DNA of 64,000 nucleotides from Chitinophagales bacterium. Its GTDB lineage: Bacteria > Bacteroidota > Bacteroidia > Chitinophagales > Saprospiraceae. This document shows, one piece after another, positions 1 to 9,800 of the stretch (position 1 is its first letter; every line of letters begins with the position of its first letter). Position numbers and translations under genes: made by a program. Where the stretch lies: NCBI GenBank assembly GCA_022360175.1, contig JAKSDI010000128.1:1-64000 (forward strand), read 5' to 3'. The notes under the pieces are model-generated. The model made no database searches. It was not told the origin of the DNA and saw only the letters and a list, made by a program, of their open reading frames with translations.

Positions 1-222
1 AAGGCCACCGCCATCCTCTACATCCAAAGTATAAGATGTAGCAGCAGGAACAGCGTCCCAGCTGATAGTTACAGAACCATCACAACCTGGTGTTACAGTA
101 ACGTTTGCTGGCGGTGTACACTGAGCTGATGCGTAAGAAACGCCAAAGCTCATCGCCAACAGTACCATTACGGCACGGATCAAGCGTGATGGAGAAACGA
201 AAGTAAAATTCGTTCTTTCCAT
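1..222 (-). CDS. Secreted FN3-like protein, N-terminal part only
   Basis: This is the first 74 codons of a gene that runs off the left edge. The ATG at 222 opens a signal peptide: a basic start, a hydrophobic core around LLAMSFGVSYA, and likely cleavage after ASA before QCTPP. The mature part (PPANVTVTPGCDGSVTISW, then AATSYTLDV) has the spacing of a fibronectin type III strand pair, as is common in T9SS cargo adhesins and enzymes of Bacteroidota. The sorting tail, if any, lies outside the window. That it is secreted is seen directly; the FN3 call is inference from a short stretch. The 563-bp leader region upstream holds no convincing gene. Confidence 0.75.
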   Translation of the reverse strand, partial: MERTNFTFVSPSRLIRAVMVLLAMSFGVSYASAQCTPPANVTVTPGCDGSVTISWDAVPAATSYTLDVEDGGGL

Positions 223-785
223 AAGATCACAATTTGTTTAAAAAAAAATAGGTTAAAAAATAGGTCGTTAATTCTTATATGGTCATTTTAGTAAGTTTAC
301 TAGTATTGAATTACTAAAATGCTTATGTCGTCGTCAATATTAAATTAAGTTGATCTTAAAATCAGAGTTTCAATATTTAACTTCCATCTTTTTGGAAGTA
401 CAAAAAAGATAAAACCAGTGAAGCCCTTACTGAAGTTCATCAGTTGGGCTATATATTATAAGTATCGTCTAAATGCTTTTTGTAAGGGTAAGAATGAAGT
501 AAGAAGTGCAAATCGGCTTGCCCTACTTGAGAAGTTATATATATATTCATTCATGGGATTGATGATTTGAATCTTTACTACACCTTGTCCGCGTCCTACT
601 GTTGAGTAGGGTATCATCTTTGCACTTGGTAGTGCGTGTTCGTAATGAGTCAAACAGTTCATTAGGTCGTTGTAGATAGCGCTAAAATTATTTAGTTTAA
701 TAACTTTGCGATTACAAATATAAAATAAGTTTATTAACAATACATAATCATGTTGGGATTAAATTTAAAGAAAATCCCAATTTTT
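223..785. other. Gene-free stretch of 563 bp
   Basis: It separates the secreted protein gene from the response regulator, both on the minus strand. A 94-codon open frame exists on the minus strand (456-740), but it shows no domain, signal peptide or recognisable start and is probably chance. A small perfect hairpin (CCTACT-gttg-AGTAGG) lies near 595-610. The A/T-rich part next to 222 is likely the promoter and leader of the secreted protein, but no clear TAnnTTTG box was found there. Confidence 0.5.
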
Positions 786-1460
786 TCAAATTAGAGAATG
801 GTCATAAGCTACTTTAATCAGCCCTGCAGTATTGCTAACTCCCAGTTTTCGCATAATATTCTTTCTATGTACACTTACCGTTTGATCACTTATATATAAG
901 GTTTTACCAATCTCTTTATTACTTAATGCCTGACTGATTAATTGTAAAATTTCTAGTTCTCTTTTTGTCAGGCTATGCCGTTTAATAAAGCCATCCGCAT
1001 TTTGATATCTAGTTGTTGAAGTAGCTTTTCTTCTTAAGGTAGGGACACGATTAACGTGCACACCTGCTCCCATGAAAGTTTTTCCTCCTAACATCACTTG
1101 TTGGATACACTCTTCCAATTCTTTTTCCTCTTTATTCTTTAGAATATAACCATCTACTCCAGCTTTAAAAGCGGCTCTGATAAATTTAGGATGATCATAC
1201 ATGGTAAGAACAATAGCGCGTATATCTTTATTTCCTTGTCGGACATATTCCAGCACTCCCATTCCGTCTATTTCTGGAAGATTGAGATCTGTAATCAATA
1301 GATCAACGGCTTGAGTACTAAAATAACGAACTGCTTCTTTTCCGTTTTTTGCGCTCGCGATTAGTTCGATTTTGGGATTATTAATTTCCTTTAGCACTGA
1401 TTCCACTCCCTTTAAAAATATGGGATGGCTATCAACTATCAGCGTCTTTACCACCTGCAT
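786..1460 (-). CDS. NarL/FixJ (LuxR-type) response regulator
   Basis: A 224-residue two-domain transcription factor. Residues 1-125 form a receiver domain with the acidic D10 and phospho-acceptor D58 (ITDLNLP), a switch threonine in VLTMYD and a conserved lysine in YILKNK. Residues about 160-224 form a LuxR-type helix-turn-helix (LTKRELEILQLISQALSNKEI, then ISDQTVSVHRKNIMRKLGV). It should be phosphorylated by a sensor kinase and bind DNA as a dimer. No kinase lies beside it, so it is an orphan regulator here and its target cannot be named. A perfect 7-bp-arm palindrome about 110 bp upstream (1571-1590) could be an operator. The family call is secure; the regulon is unknown. Confidence 0.93.
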   Translation of the reverse strand: MQVVKTLIVDSHPIFLKGVESVLKEINNPKIELIASAKNGKEAVRYFSTQAVDLLITDLNLPEIDGMGVLEYVRQGNKDIRAIVLTMYDHPKFIRAAFKAGVDGYILKNKEEKELEECIQQVMLGGKTFMGAGVHVNRVPTLRRKATSTTRYQNADGFIKRHSLTKRELEILQLISQALSNKEIGKTLYISDQTVSVHRKNIMRKLGVSNTAGLIKVAYDHSLI

Positions 1461-1570
1461 AGATGCTGTTTTTGAATATGTTAATGGGATTTCTGTTATT
1501 CTTCTAAAAGGGCGGCGCGAAGCTAATCAAAAGGCTTCAAATGCCCAAATATTTGAATATATCTAAGTAA

Positions 1571-1590
1571 TGTGACTAAATCAAGTCACA
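1571..1590. promoter_or_regulatory. Palindrome TGTGACT-N6-AGTCACA upstream of the regulator gene
   Basis: Perfect 7-bp arms with a 6-nt centre, 111 bp upstream of the response regulator start. It resembles a binding site for a dimeric regulator. It looks like a CRP/FNR half-site pair, but the gap between TGTGA and TCACA is 10 nt, not the usual 6. No protein can be assigned. Confidence 0.35.
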
Positions 1591-1697
1591 ACCTTACTTT
1601 CTTAGACCAGAAAAGTAGTAAGTTAATACAACTTATGTTAATGAAGGGGTAAAATTAGGGGGTGTGTCCATAAATGTACAAAATATATTACCAAATT

Positions 1698-2351
1698 TCA
1701 AGTAGATGATTTCTCTTTTGCCAGTACATAAACCAACATATGAGTTTCTATCATTTTGTATATAACTTTAAATTCCACATAATAATCATCTTTAATAATA
1801 ACACCCTGTGTCTCTCCTCCTTTTGAATCGTATTGGAAAGGAGTAACTTTAATATTTGTACAGAAATCTAATGCTCTACGCCCATAAGCCTTATATAAGG
1901 CTTCTTTAGCTCCCCAATACACATGGAGTTGTTGCAATTTATGATGCTCTTCCAAACCATTGATTTCCTCTGCATTCATATATTTATGCATAAGGCGCTC
2001 CAATTTAGGAACCAGCAACTGGATATCAATTCCTACTACACAAGGTGCCGCCACAACCGCAGCTAATTTTCCCGAATGGCTAATGGATATATGATGCGTT
2101 GAATCCTTAATATAGGGCTTCCCAAATTCATCCTTCACCAGATGTGCCCTCTCTTCTCTCCCTGATAACTCATGCACTAACATTCTAGCAGACAACCACT
2201 CCAGTCTCCGCCTACCTCTCATCCCATTTAATTGCTTTTGTTCCTCAGTCGTTAGTTGCATTTTATCTAAAAACCAAGGTTCATCTTCTTCAATTGTCCA
2301 AAGCCCTAATATACCTTTATACGCTATCTGCTGCTGCAGTCTTAATGACAT
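1698..2351 (-). CDS. 4'-phosphopantetheinyl transferase (Sfp/AcpT superfamily)
   Basis: A 217-residue protein expected to move the phosphopantetheine arm from CoA onto a serine of acyl or peptidyl carrier proteins. The two superfamily signatures are present: VVGIDIQ in mid-protein and WGAKEALYKAYG about 50 residues later. ISISHSG upstream matches the conserved HxSHS-like strand. One oddity: the usual GIDIE reads GIDIQ, so the second acidic metal ligand (Glu109 of Sfp) is a glutamine; some family members work without it, so activity is not excluded. It stands alone, with no carrier protein or synthase gene nearby. A promoter fitting the Bacteroidota consensus sits 40-70 bp upstream. Its neighbour, a WD40 gene, is divergent. 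Confidence 0.9.
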   Translation of the reverse strand: MSLRLQQQIAYKGILGLWTIEEDEPWFLDKMQLTTEEQKQLNGMRGRRRLEWLSARMLVHELSGREERAHLVKDEFGKPYIKDSTHHISISHSGKLAAVVAAPCVVGIDIQLLVPKLERLMHKYMNAEEINGLEEHHKLQQLHVYWGAKEALYKAYGRRALDFCTNIKVTPFQYDSKGGETQGVIIKDDYYVEFKVIYKMIETHMLVYVLAKEKSST

Positions 2352-2391
2352 TGTAGTTTTTTTACCAAAGTTGTCTGAGATTGAAAAAAAA

Positions 2392-2423
2392 CAAAGATAC
2401 AGAATAACTGTTGCTTACTCATA
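2392..2423 (-). promoter_or_regulatory. Bacteroidota-type promoter for the phosphopantetheinyl transferase
   Basis: Read on the minus strand, this gives TATG (close to the -33 TTTG), a 20-nt spacer and a perfect -7 box TATCTTTG. The start site would be roughly 2385, leaving a leader of about 35 nt to the ATG at 2351. The match to the known Bacteroidota sigma consensus is good, but it was read by eye only. Confidence 0.5.
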
Positions 2424-2459
2424 GTAGATACATTATTAAACAGTGAAAGCCAATTAAGT

Positions 2460-3374
2460 ATGCCTACCTCTTTGAAAATCTGTAAAAAAGCACAACTAAC
2501 AGGGCATAAGGCATCTATTTTTGCCTTAGCTCAAGATCAGCAAAGTGAGTCATTCTTATCTGGAGGAGGTGATGGTTGGATTGTTCGTTGGAATATTAAC
2601 ACGCCTGAATTAGGAAAATTAATAGCTACAGTAGAAGCACAAATATTTCACTTGCACTACATTCCTGCACTGGAAATGATTGTAGCTGGTAATATGAATG
2701 GCGGATTACACTGGATAGATATAAATACTCCTGCAAAGAGCATAAACATTTCTCATCATAAGAAAGGGGTTTTTGGTATTCTTTCGGCAGAAGAAAAAGT
2801 ATATACCATAGGAGGTGGAGGTGTATTAACAAGTTGGGATGCATTACAAAAGCGCTCAGAGGAGAGTTTAAAACTGAGCAATCAAAGCCTGCGTTGTATA
2901 GACTATTCTACAATCCGAAATGAAATAGCAATAGGTTCAAGTGATAATTCTATCTATCTGATAGATGCAACATCATTTAAAGTAAAATACCATTTAGAAC
3001 AAGCTCATGAAAACTCAGTGTTTTCTGTGCGTTACAGCCCTAGCCAGCAATATCTCTTTTCTGGAGGCAGAGATGCTCATCTTAAAGTTTGGGCGCTGGA
3101 CAAGTACCCCAATTTAGTAGCAGATATACCTGCTCATTGGTATACCATCAATAGCATTGTATTTCATCCTGAAAAAAAGAGGATTGCAACAGCAAGTCGA
3201 GATAAAACCATAAAAATCTGGAATGCAGAGACTCTAGAGCTCTTAAAAGTACTAGAAATGCAACGCGATGGCGGCCATCTTAATTCTGTCAACTGCCTTT
3301 TTTGGCACCCTCATCAACAAACACTTATTTCTGCCAGTGATGATAGAAGTATTATCTTATGGCAAGATACTTAA
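2460..3374 (+). CDS. WD40-repeat beta-propeller protein
   Basis: A 304-residue protein made almost wholly of WD40 repeats, enough for one seven-bladed propeller. Typical repeat parts are visible: GHKASIFAL...FLSGGGDGWIVRWNI at the start, HENSVFSVRYSP...LFSGGRDAHLKVWAL, HWYTINSIVFHP...TASRDKTIKIWN and HLNSVNCLFWHP...ISASDDRSIILWQ at the end. No signal peptide or membrane segment is seen, so it is probably cytoplasmic and acts as a protein-binding scaffold. It is divergent from the phosphopantetheinyl transferase gene with about 108 bp between the starts. No partner can be named from context. Confidence 0.9.
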   Translation: MPTSLKICKKAQLTGHKASIFALAQDQQSESFLSGGGDGWIVRWNINTPELGKLIATVEAQIFHLHYIPALEMIVAGNMNGGLHWIDINTPAKSINISHHKKGVFGILSAEEKVYTIGGGGVLTSWDALQKRSEESLKLSNQSLRCIDYSTIRNEIAIGSSDNSIYLIDATSFKVKYHLEQAHENSVFSVRYSPSQQYLFSGGRDAHLKVWALDKYPNLVADIPAHWYTINSIVFHPEKKRIATASRDKTIKIWNAETLELLKVLEMQRDGGHLNSVNCLFWHPHQQTLISASDDRSIILWQDT

Positions 3375-3436
3375 TCTAAGTAATAACTCTTAATTCAGAA
3401 CTGCGTACATTTATAGTCAGACCAATTTGACCTGAC

Positions 3437-5239
3437 ATGCACTTGCGATACCTACTTGTATTTTCATTTCTCTTAATTTTTCTGTGCAATTGCAAACAAA
3501 CTGATCCCCAAGTAGCAGCAGCAAAAATTGCTTCGCCTGGAACAGCATATGACATTCGGTGGTTAAAACCTGACCACTCTGTTGAAGATTTTGCCTCTGT
3601 TATATACAAGGATAGTGTATTCAGCATTTCTCCTTTTATAATTAGCTTTCGCCAAATGCCTTTGCCCGAAACAGCACACACCCAAAACATCAAAGATCAA
3701 CTAATAAAACAATATGAAGCCATTTCTATATTTAGCGGCCAATCAATCAGTGGCAATCAAATAAAATGTAACCTATACCCTACTATAGAAGCCAAAGGTT
3801 TAGCTCTAAAAAATACTCAACCTGTACAAATTGCTCCCAAAAAAATGGAAATGTACATCGTTGCTAATGACGCATTTAAGGACTACTATCTCGGGCCCCA
3901 AAATGTAGTAATTTTGAGAGCTCTTATAGGAAAGCCTAAATACCGGGCATTGGAAAGCGGGCTTAGTATTTATTTTAATTCCCACTGGCAGAAAAAAGGA
4001 TTTCTATACTGGGCAAGCAGGCTGGCACAATCTAACAACCTTCCAACAGTCCACGAGCTATTTGATGAGGATTTATTAAAAAAGGAATCTTCACTAATCA
4101 TGGGAACTGCTGCTGCTTCTTTTGTCCACTTTTTAATAAACGAATGGGGTAAAGAAACATTTATTGAAAGATATACAGAATGGACTCCCTCTTTTCAGGA
4201 AATAGAAGAGTTGGGTAATGCTTGGATGTCAAGTTTAAAAAAGAAGCAACTCTCATCTCCAGAAAATCATAGCCTTCCATATTTAAAAGGATTCAATTTT
4301 GCTCATGAGGGCTATGCTATCTATAATGGATATGGATCAAAATTATCACGACAATCTCTTTCCGAACAAGCGAGCATTGGGGCCAATACCGTAGCACTCG
4401 TTCCTTATTCCTACATGCGAGATCACCAATCGCCCAGCTTTTTACCTTTCATGACGAGAGCAGGCACAGAAACAGATGAGAGCCTACTCGAAGATCGCTA
4501 TCGATGCCTGCAATTGGGAATGTATACAGTGTTAAAGCCACAAATATGGTTAGGCAGAAATCAATGGCCTGGCTCTGTAGAAATGTCATCGAATAATGAC
4601 TGGAAAGCTTTCTTTGATTACTACTACCGCTGGATGAGGCACTATGCGCTCTTAGCCGAAATTCATGAAATGGATATGCTTTGTGTAGGTGTAGAATTTG
4701 CAAAAGCGAGTTTGCAACAACCAGAAGAATGGCGCAAACTGATTCGCCAGTTAAAAGGTATTTATTCAGGCCCTCTGACCTATGCTGCCAACTGGGGCGA
4801 AGAATTTGAAAAATGTACGTTTTGGGGCGAACTAGATTACATAGGACTTAATTGCTACTATCCTTTGAGTAAAGAAGAACACCCTGACAAGGAAGAACTA
4901 TCAACTGCATTTCAAAAGATTCTTGCTAAAGCCAAAAAAATTAGCCAGCAATACAACCGTCCTTTGCTATTTACCGAAATTGGATATACCAGTACCTCAA
5001 CACCTTGGGTACAACCACATCTCGATGGCACGCATCAAAGCTATGACGGAATCGCTCAAAAAAAATGCTATGAAGTAGTAATGGAAAATCTACCTGGCCA
5101 AACAGAGTGGTGCAAGGGTATTTTATGGTGGAAATATCCTTCTTACACAAATCATGGAGGAGAAGGACATACTGGTTTTACACCAAATGATAAACCGACG
5201 GAAGCTGTATTAAAGGATTATTTCGAAGCATTGCCGTAG
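3437..5239 (+). CDS. Lipoprotein with GH113-like glycosidase barrel
   Basis: A 600-residue protein with a lipoprotein signal: a hydrophobic stretch ending in FLCNC, so the mature N-terminus would be a lipidated cysteine at about residue 19. The first 270 residues are of unknown type. From about residue 285 (LKGFNFAHEGYAIYNGYGS) it resembles the TIM-barrel family of GH113 beta-mannanases: SIGANTVALVPYSYM, then VGVEF with E420 as the likely acid/base and FTEIGYTS with E514 as the likely nucleophile. The wide tryptophan-rich loop near the C-terminus (CKGILWWKYPSY) fits a sugar-binding cleft. It probably faces the periplasm or outer surface. The barrel family is moderately sure; the substrate is not. 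Confidence 0.8.
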   Translation: MHLRYLLVFSFLLIFLCNCKQTDPQVAAAKIASPGTAYDIRWLKPDHSVEDFASVIYKDSVFSISPFIISFRQMPLPETAHTQNIKDQLIKQYEAISIFSGQSISGNQIKCNLYPTIEAKGLALKNTQPVQIAPKKMEMYIVANDAFKDYYLGPQNVVILRALIGKPKYRALESGLSIYFNSHWQKKGFLYWASRLAQSNNLPTVHELFDEDLLKKESSLIMGTAAASFVHFLINEWGKETFIERYTEWTPSFQEIEELGNAWMSSLKKKQLSSPENHSLPYLKGFNFAHEGYAIYNGYGSKLSRQSLSEQASIGANTVALVPYSYMRDHQSPSFLPFMTRAGTETDESLLEDRYRCLQLGMYTVLKPQIWLGRNQWPGSVEMSSNNDWKAFFDYYYRWMRHYALLAEIHEMDMLCVGVEFAKASLQQPEEWRKLIRQLKGIYSGPLTYAANWGEEFEKCTFWGELDYIGLNCYYPLSKEEHPDKEELSTAFQKILAKAKKISQQYNRPLLFTEIGYTSTSTPWVQPHLDGTHQSYDGIAQKKCYEVVMENLPGQTEWCKGILWWKYPSYTNHGGEGHTGFTPNDKPTEAVLKDYFEALP

Positions 5240-5244
5240 GATAG

Positions 5245-5322
5245 AGTGTACGATGTACGATGTACGGTGTACGATGTGATGATGTACGATGTGATGGTGT
5301 ACGATGTGATGGTGTACGGTGA
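5245..5322. repeat. Degenerate tandem repeat of gtacgatgt-type units
   Basis: Starting six bases after the stop codon of the glycosidase gene, about 78 bp consist of short related units: gtgtacgatgtacgatgtac, then three longer units of the type gtgatggtgtacgat. The units vary by single bases. It has no coding sense (a minus-strand frame across it simply repeats HRTPS). It probably arose by slippage or short-unit expansion and sits in a convergent intergenic gap. Confidence 0.75.
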
Positions 5323-5337
5323 AATGATTTAGATAGT

Positions 5338-5393
5338 TTAGTGGGTTTAGATAGTTTCGTTTTCAAACCACAAAAACGAACTAAACCCACTAA
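5338..5393. terminator. Bidirectional hairpin between convergent genes
   Basis: A 13-bp perfect inverted repeat (TTAGTGGGTTTAG at 5338-5350 and CTAAACCCACTAA at 5381-5393) with a second inner pairing of TTCGTTTT with AAAACGAA. It lies between the ends of two convergent genes (5239 plus, 5407 minus) and is followed by T-rich sequence on the plus side. It could stop transcription from both sides. Confidence 0.55.
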
Positions 5394-5406
5394 GCATTAT
5401 ATTTTA

Positions 5407-5913
5407 CTATCGTTCTACTTCTGCTACTAAGCGCCAGATATATTCCTTCATTAATTCGAAGGGATAAGGAGCATTTGAATAACCAGGATTAGAACGAAAT
5501 ACAATTTCTTGCTGTCGCCCATTCATGGAAATTCGCAAACTATAATCATAGCTGCGCTCGCCATAAGGTGCACCAAAAGACTTTTGGCTTAAGTTCATGA
5601 TGCCAGAGCTATTGATTTGTTCTTTAAAAGCATTGAGTTGTTGGCCATTGAGAGGTGTCGCATTTGCAATAGTACGCGAAGAGACTCCTACCGGAGTAGC
5701 CACATAAGGCCGTTCTTCATCATAGTGGTAAGTTTTTGAAATATGGGTTATTTTACCATTTCTAATAACAACCTCATCCCTTGGGCTGGTATACTCCAAT
5801 ACCAAATCTAAACCAGGTTTACTAGCAGGCGTTGGTAGTTCTTGATAAGGAATTACCTGAGCGGCTAGTGAAAAACAAAAAAATACCATCAACAAAGAAA
5901 GCATCACCTTCAT
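5407..5913 (-). CDS. Small secreted protein of unknown function
   Basis: A 168-residue protein with a clear signal peptide (MKVMLSLLMVFFCFSLAAQ, cleavage after LAA). The mature part is about 150 residues, mostly predicted beta strand, with one conserved-looking segment (PYGERSYDYSLRISMNGRQQEIVFRSNPG) and a helical C-terminus (FELMKEYIWRLVAEVER). No family was recognised and there are no catalytic motifs. It is likely periplasmic. It is convergent with the glycosidase gene and divergent from dcd; nothing links it to either. A real gene because of the signal peptide, length and coding-like composition. Confidence 0.7.
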   Translation of the reverse strand: MKVMLSLLMVFFCFSLAAQVIPYQELPTPASKPGLDLVLEYTSPRDEVVIRNGKITHISKTYHYDEERPYVATPVGVSSRTIANATPLNGQQLNAFKEQINSSGIMNLSQKSFGAPYGERSYDYSLRISMNGRQQEIVFRSNPGYSNAPYPFELMKEYIWRLVAEVER

Positions 5914-6024
5914 AGAATAGGAAAATTTAGTGTTACGGTTTTCTTAACGCTCGTCTAATGGTAAAAAATTGCCCAGACTTTAATTTTTCCATAGTACTTC
6001 AATCTTTCAACAACGGAAAAAATA

Positions 6025-6032
6025 TACCTTTG
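6025..6032 (+). promoter_or_regulatory. Possible -7 box (TACCTTTG) for dcd
   Basis: A perfect match to TAnnTTTG, 49 bp upstream of the dcd start. No good TTTG element lies 19-21 nt further upstream, so the promoter call is weak. Confidence 0.3.
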
Positions 6033-6080
6033 TAGCCCTTTCAACATTGATATTGAGCAATATATAATAAAAGAAGTTAA

Positions 6081-6617
6081 ATGATTCTGTCAGATAAAAA
6101 AATTTTAGAAGGGCTTGAAAATGGCGAAATTGTAATTGAGCCATTTAACAGAGATTGCCTAGGTACTAACTCCTATGATGTGCATCTAGGAAAGTATCTT
6201 GCCATCTATAAGGATCATATACTTGATGCACGAAAACACAATCGTATTGAATATCTGGAAATACCAGAATCTGGATTTGTGCTACACCCCAATACCCTTT
6301 ATTTAGGTGTGACAGAAGAATACACCGAAACCCATGCTGCGGTACCCTTTTTAGAAGGTAAATCCAGTGTAGGTAGGCTAGGCATTGACATTCATGCAAC
6401 AGCAGGAAAAGGGGATGTCGGTTTTTGCAATACCTGGACGCTGGAAATATCCTGTACTCACCCGGTAAGAGTATATGCAGGCATGCCTATAGGGCAGCTT
6501 ATCTACTTCCAGGTAGAAGGGGATATTATGAATTACTACAATAAAAAAGAGAATGCAAAGTACATTGAGCGTACTGATAAACCTGTAGAGAGCATGATGT
6601 GGAGAAATAAATTTTAA
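6081..6617 (+). CDS. dcd: dCTP deaminase
   Basis: A 178-residue enzyme of the dCTP deaminase/dUTPase fold, expected to turn dCTP into dUTP for dTMP synthesis in the cytoplasm. The family core is present: GTNSYDVHLG (28-37), the phosphate-binding segment EGKSSVGRLGIDIHATAGKG (92-111, written by position) and GFCNTWTLEISC with the catalytic glutamate E122, then MPIGQLIYF. Its length fits the family. No dUTPase signature is added, so it is probably a deaminase only. The start ATG follows an A-rich leader (gttaaATG) as is usual in this phylum. It is a single-gene unit, with a possible promoter at 6025 and a small terminator at 6669. Confidence 0.94.
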   Translation: MILSDKKILEGLENGEIVIEPFNRDCLGTNSYDVHLGKYLAIYKDHILDARKHNRIEYLEIPESGFVLHPNTLYLGVTEEYTETHAAVPFLEGKSSVGRLGIDIHATAGKGDVGFCNTWTLEISCTHPVRVYAGMPIGQLIYFQVEGDIMNYYNKKENAKYIERTDKPVESMMWRNKF

Positions 6618-6668
6618 ATAATTTGCATTTTTTCGTGGCCGATTCCAGATTTCTACGTTTAAAGGAAG

Positions 6669-6694
6669 AGACACTTTTGTAGTGTTTTTATATT
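6669..6694 (+). terminator. Small intrinsic terminator after dcd
   Basis: A short hairpin ACACT-TTTGT-AGTGT followed by TTTTTATATTTATT, 52 bp after the dcd stop. The stem is only 5 bp, so it may be weak. Confidence 0.4.
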
Positions 6695-6837
6695 TATTAG
6701 AAATCGATCAAAGAATAGCTTCATCGTTTTAGGTTATAATGAAGATCGAAGCAATAAGCTAAGAGCTCTAATAATGAAGTTATTTTTTGGTTAGTATTAG
6801 ACAAGCTTCTTATATTAATCTGGAAATTCATAGTCCC

Positions 6838-9800
6838 ATGAGAAAACGTATACTCCTGATTTATCAGTTTCTTCTGATAATTGCCATTTCTGGAATTTCA
6901 CAATCTTTTGACCCAAACTTTCAGCCCAACATTACCCGTCCTGGTGATGTGCAGCAGCTAATGGCCTTGCCTGATGGGCGCTTCTTGGCAGCTGGCTCTT
7001 TTACGCTGGCTAATGATTTGCCTGAAGCCAATATAGCCCGTTTTTTTGCTGATGGAAGTATCGATCTGAGCTTTCAATCTTCTCTTCAGTTTTCTATTAC
7101 AGCCATGGACTTACAACCCGATGGAAAGATTGTGATCGGCGGTTCTTATACCAGTTCTTCTGCTCCTGATGGAATTACTGTTTTGCGACTCCATCCTGAT
7201 GGTAGTTTAGACAATACCTTCCAGGCAGGCTTTGCTCCCAGCGGGACCATCGAAGCACTCAAAGTAGAATTTAATGGTACCATACTAATCGGTGGAGCGT
7301 TTAATACATTTGCCGGACAAGCAGCACAAGGACTTGCTCGTCTCGCACCAGAAGGCTTTCTATTGCAAACTATTCAACTAGAACCAACCGGAACGGTATT
7401 CATTAGCGACTTGATAGTACTCGATAATGGCCGTTTTTATGTTGCTGGTACTTATGGCCCTGAAGGTTATCTCAGTTATCGCAATTATAGTGGAATTCCT
7501 AACAACGATTTTTCTTTCACCCCCTATTTTGAAGGTATCAATAACCTTATGGTAGGTATACGCGACATTGAATTAGATAGTGAAGGGAATATCATACTTA
7601 CTGCTGGTACCTTTCTAATTCGTTATGCCCTTGCGATTATCAATCCAGATGGTAGTATGCAGGACTGGGGGTACATTTACGGCATCCCGATGGATATAGC
7701 AGTAGATGGTTTCGATAATATTCTGGTAGCTGGCGAATATGGAGGAGTTAATGCTATCCATCGTTTTATTCCTGGGCAAGAATTGACCATTTATAATGGA
7801 GGGGCTGGATGTGATGGGCTCATTCGCCAATTGGAAGTACACCCTAATGGTACTTACCTTATTGGTGGAGCATTCAGTTCATTTAATGGACAGGAAGCAC
7901 TTAGTCTTGAACATCTCGATGGCTTTGGGAATCCTATCTCCGGTTTTGATCCTACATTGGAACGGCCAGGTGTTATTCGTTCCTCAGCTATTGTTAATGA
8001 CAAAGTCTATATAGCAGGTGATTTTGTAAAAATCGGAGATCACTATAGCCCCAATTTGGCTCGTATATTTTTGTCTAATGGCCAAGCGGATTTAACATTC
8101 AGTAATCCAGGACTGAGTTACCGCAACACCATTAACCACCTTGCACTCGATGGGCAAAATCGCATTCTTTTAGCTGGCACGAATGAATATGATGGTGACA
8201 CGCCGGAAGAATCTCCTATCGTAAGGGTATTATCAAATGGAGCAATTGATCCTTCCTTTAATGTTAATCCGCTACCTGTAGGCAGTATTTCCAAGGTAAT
8301 TCCTATACCTGGCGGGCTTATCATGGCAGCAGGAGATTTTACAATGTTTGATCCTGATATCATTGCAGGGAAAGCAGCTGTCTTTACTTCAAATGGTACC
8401 CTGCTAACCAATTTCACCAGCCGCTTTTCGGCAACTTCCGTAACAGAAGCCTTTCGGCAAAATGATGGCAAGCTCATCCTTGCAGGAAAAGAACTAAGCT
8501 ATGATGATAGTTCTCCACAATCATTATTACGCCTCACAGCTACTTTTGATATTGACAACAGTTTTCAGCCTCCTGCCAATATCCAATGTAGCGGCAACTG
8601 TAGATACACCCTTAGCCAACAGGCAGATGGCCGCTTATTGCTGGGTGGTGATTTATATACAGATAGCGAAACTGCTCTTGTACGGCTCAATAATGATGGG
8701 AGCCTTGATAATAGTTTCAACTTTCCTCATGCTTTTAGTGACCTAGGAAGTTTTGCCGATGGACGCCCCAGAGCAATACGTCCTTTCCCTGATGGCAGGC
8801 TATTAATGGTTGGGCTTTATGATAGCCTGGGCACACAGCCTGTCAGAGGAATGGCCATCCTGGAAGAGAATGGCAACATTATTGAAACCTTTGATGATCT
8901 GAGTTTTGATCGCCAGAATATATATGGAGCTTCTGTTTTAGATGATAATACTTTCATTATCCAAGGTTTGCTGGTAAATGCATCGCCTGAAGTATATGCC
9001 TCCATTGCTATAGTTGATTATACACCACCAGTACCTAACACCATTTCAGGAGCATTAAATGCCTGGTGGGGGCCTGCTATATCTAATGTAGAACTGGGAT
9101 TATTAGGTACTACTACAGGAAATGCATTAAGCGCCGATAATGGATTTTATGAATTTTCCGATGTTGAAGAAAATGGTGCTTACGAAGTTATCCCTATGCT
9201 AAACATTGATCCGCTTAATGGAATATCTACAATGGATATGATTATGATTAGCCAACATATTTTAGGTGTATCGGTATTTACCAATCCTTATCAGTTAATT
9301 GCAGCAGATGCCAATAACTCTAATTCGATTACAGTTCTTGACATGCTGACTATTCGTAAACTGATATTAGGGCTAAGCACTAATTTTGAAAACACAACGA
9401 GTTGGCGCTTCATCCCCGAATCTCACACTTTTTCCATTAATACCAACCCCTGGCTGGAAGCTTTTCCTGAATCGGCTACCATCGCCAACCTAATAGCTCC
9501 AGGCCCCGATAATATTCATTTTGTAGGTATCAAAGTAGGTGATGTAAGCGGAGACGCAGCAACTTATAATATTCTAGAGGTTGATAACAGACAAACATTA
9601 CATCTATCTTCTAAAGATCAGAAAATCCAAGCTGGAGATTTATTCCAAATACCGATTAATGCAGAAGGCTTAGAAGATATTCTCGGCTTACAATTTACGA
9701 TATCTTATGACCCGCGAGCTCTTGAATTAAGCAGTATTGAACACCGTATTACCAATGATCAGAATTTTGGTACCCAGTGGATCAATAATGGTTTAATCAC

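Noticed and set aside
456-740. 94-codon minus-strand frame as a gene
   Set aside because: No signal peptide, domain or recognisable start context; it lies in an A/T-rich gap where such frames occur by chance.
1571-1590. CRP/FNR binding site
   Set aside because: The half-sites TGTGA and TCACA are 10 nt apart, not 6, so only a generic palindrome is reported.
3376-3693. 105-codon minus-strand frame
   Set aside because: Antisense to the start of the lipoprotein gene, whose lipobox and reading frame are convincing.
5178-5390. 70-codon minus-strand frame with HRTPS repeats
   Set aside because: It is just the translation of the gtacgatgt tandem repeat and overlaps the end of the glycosidase gene.
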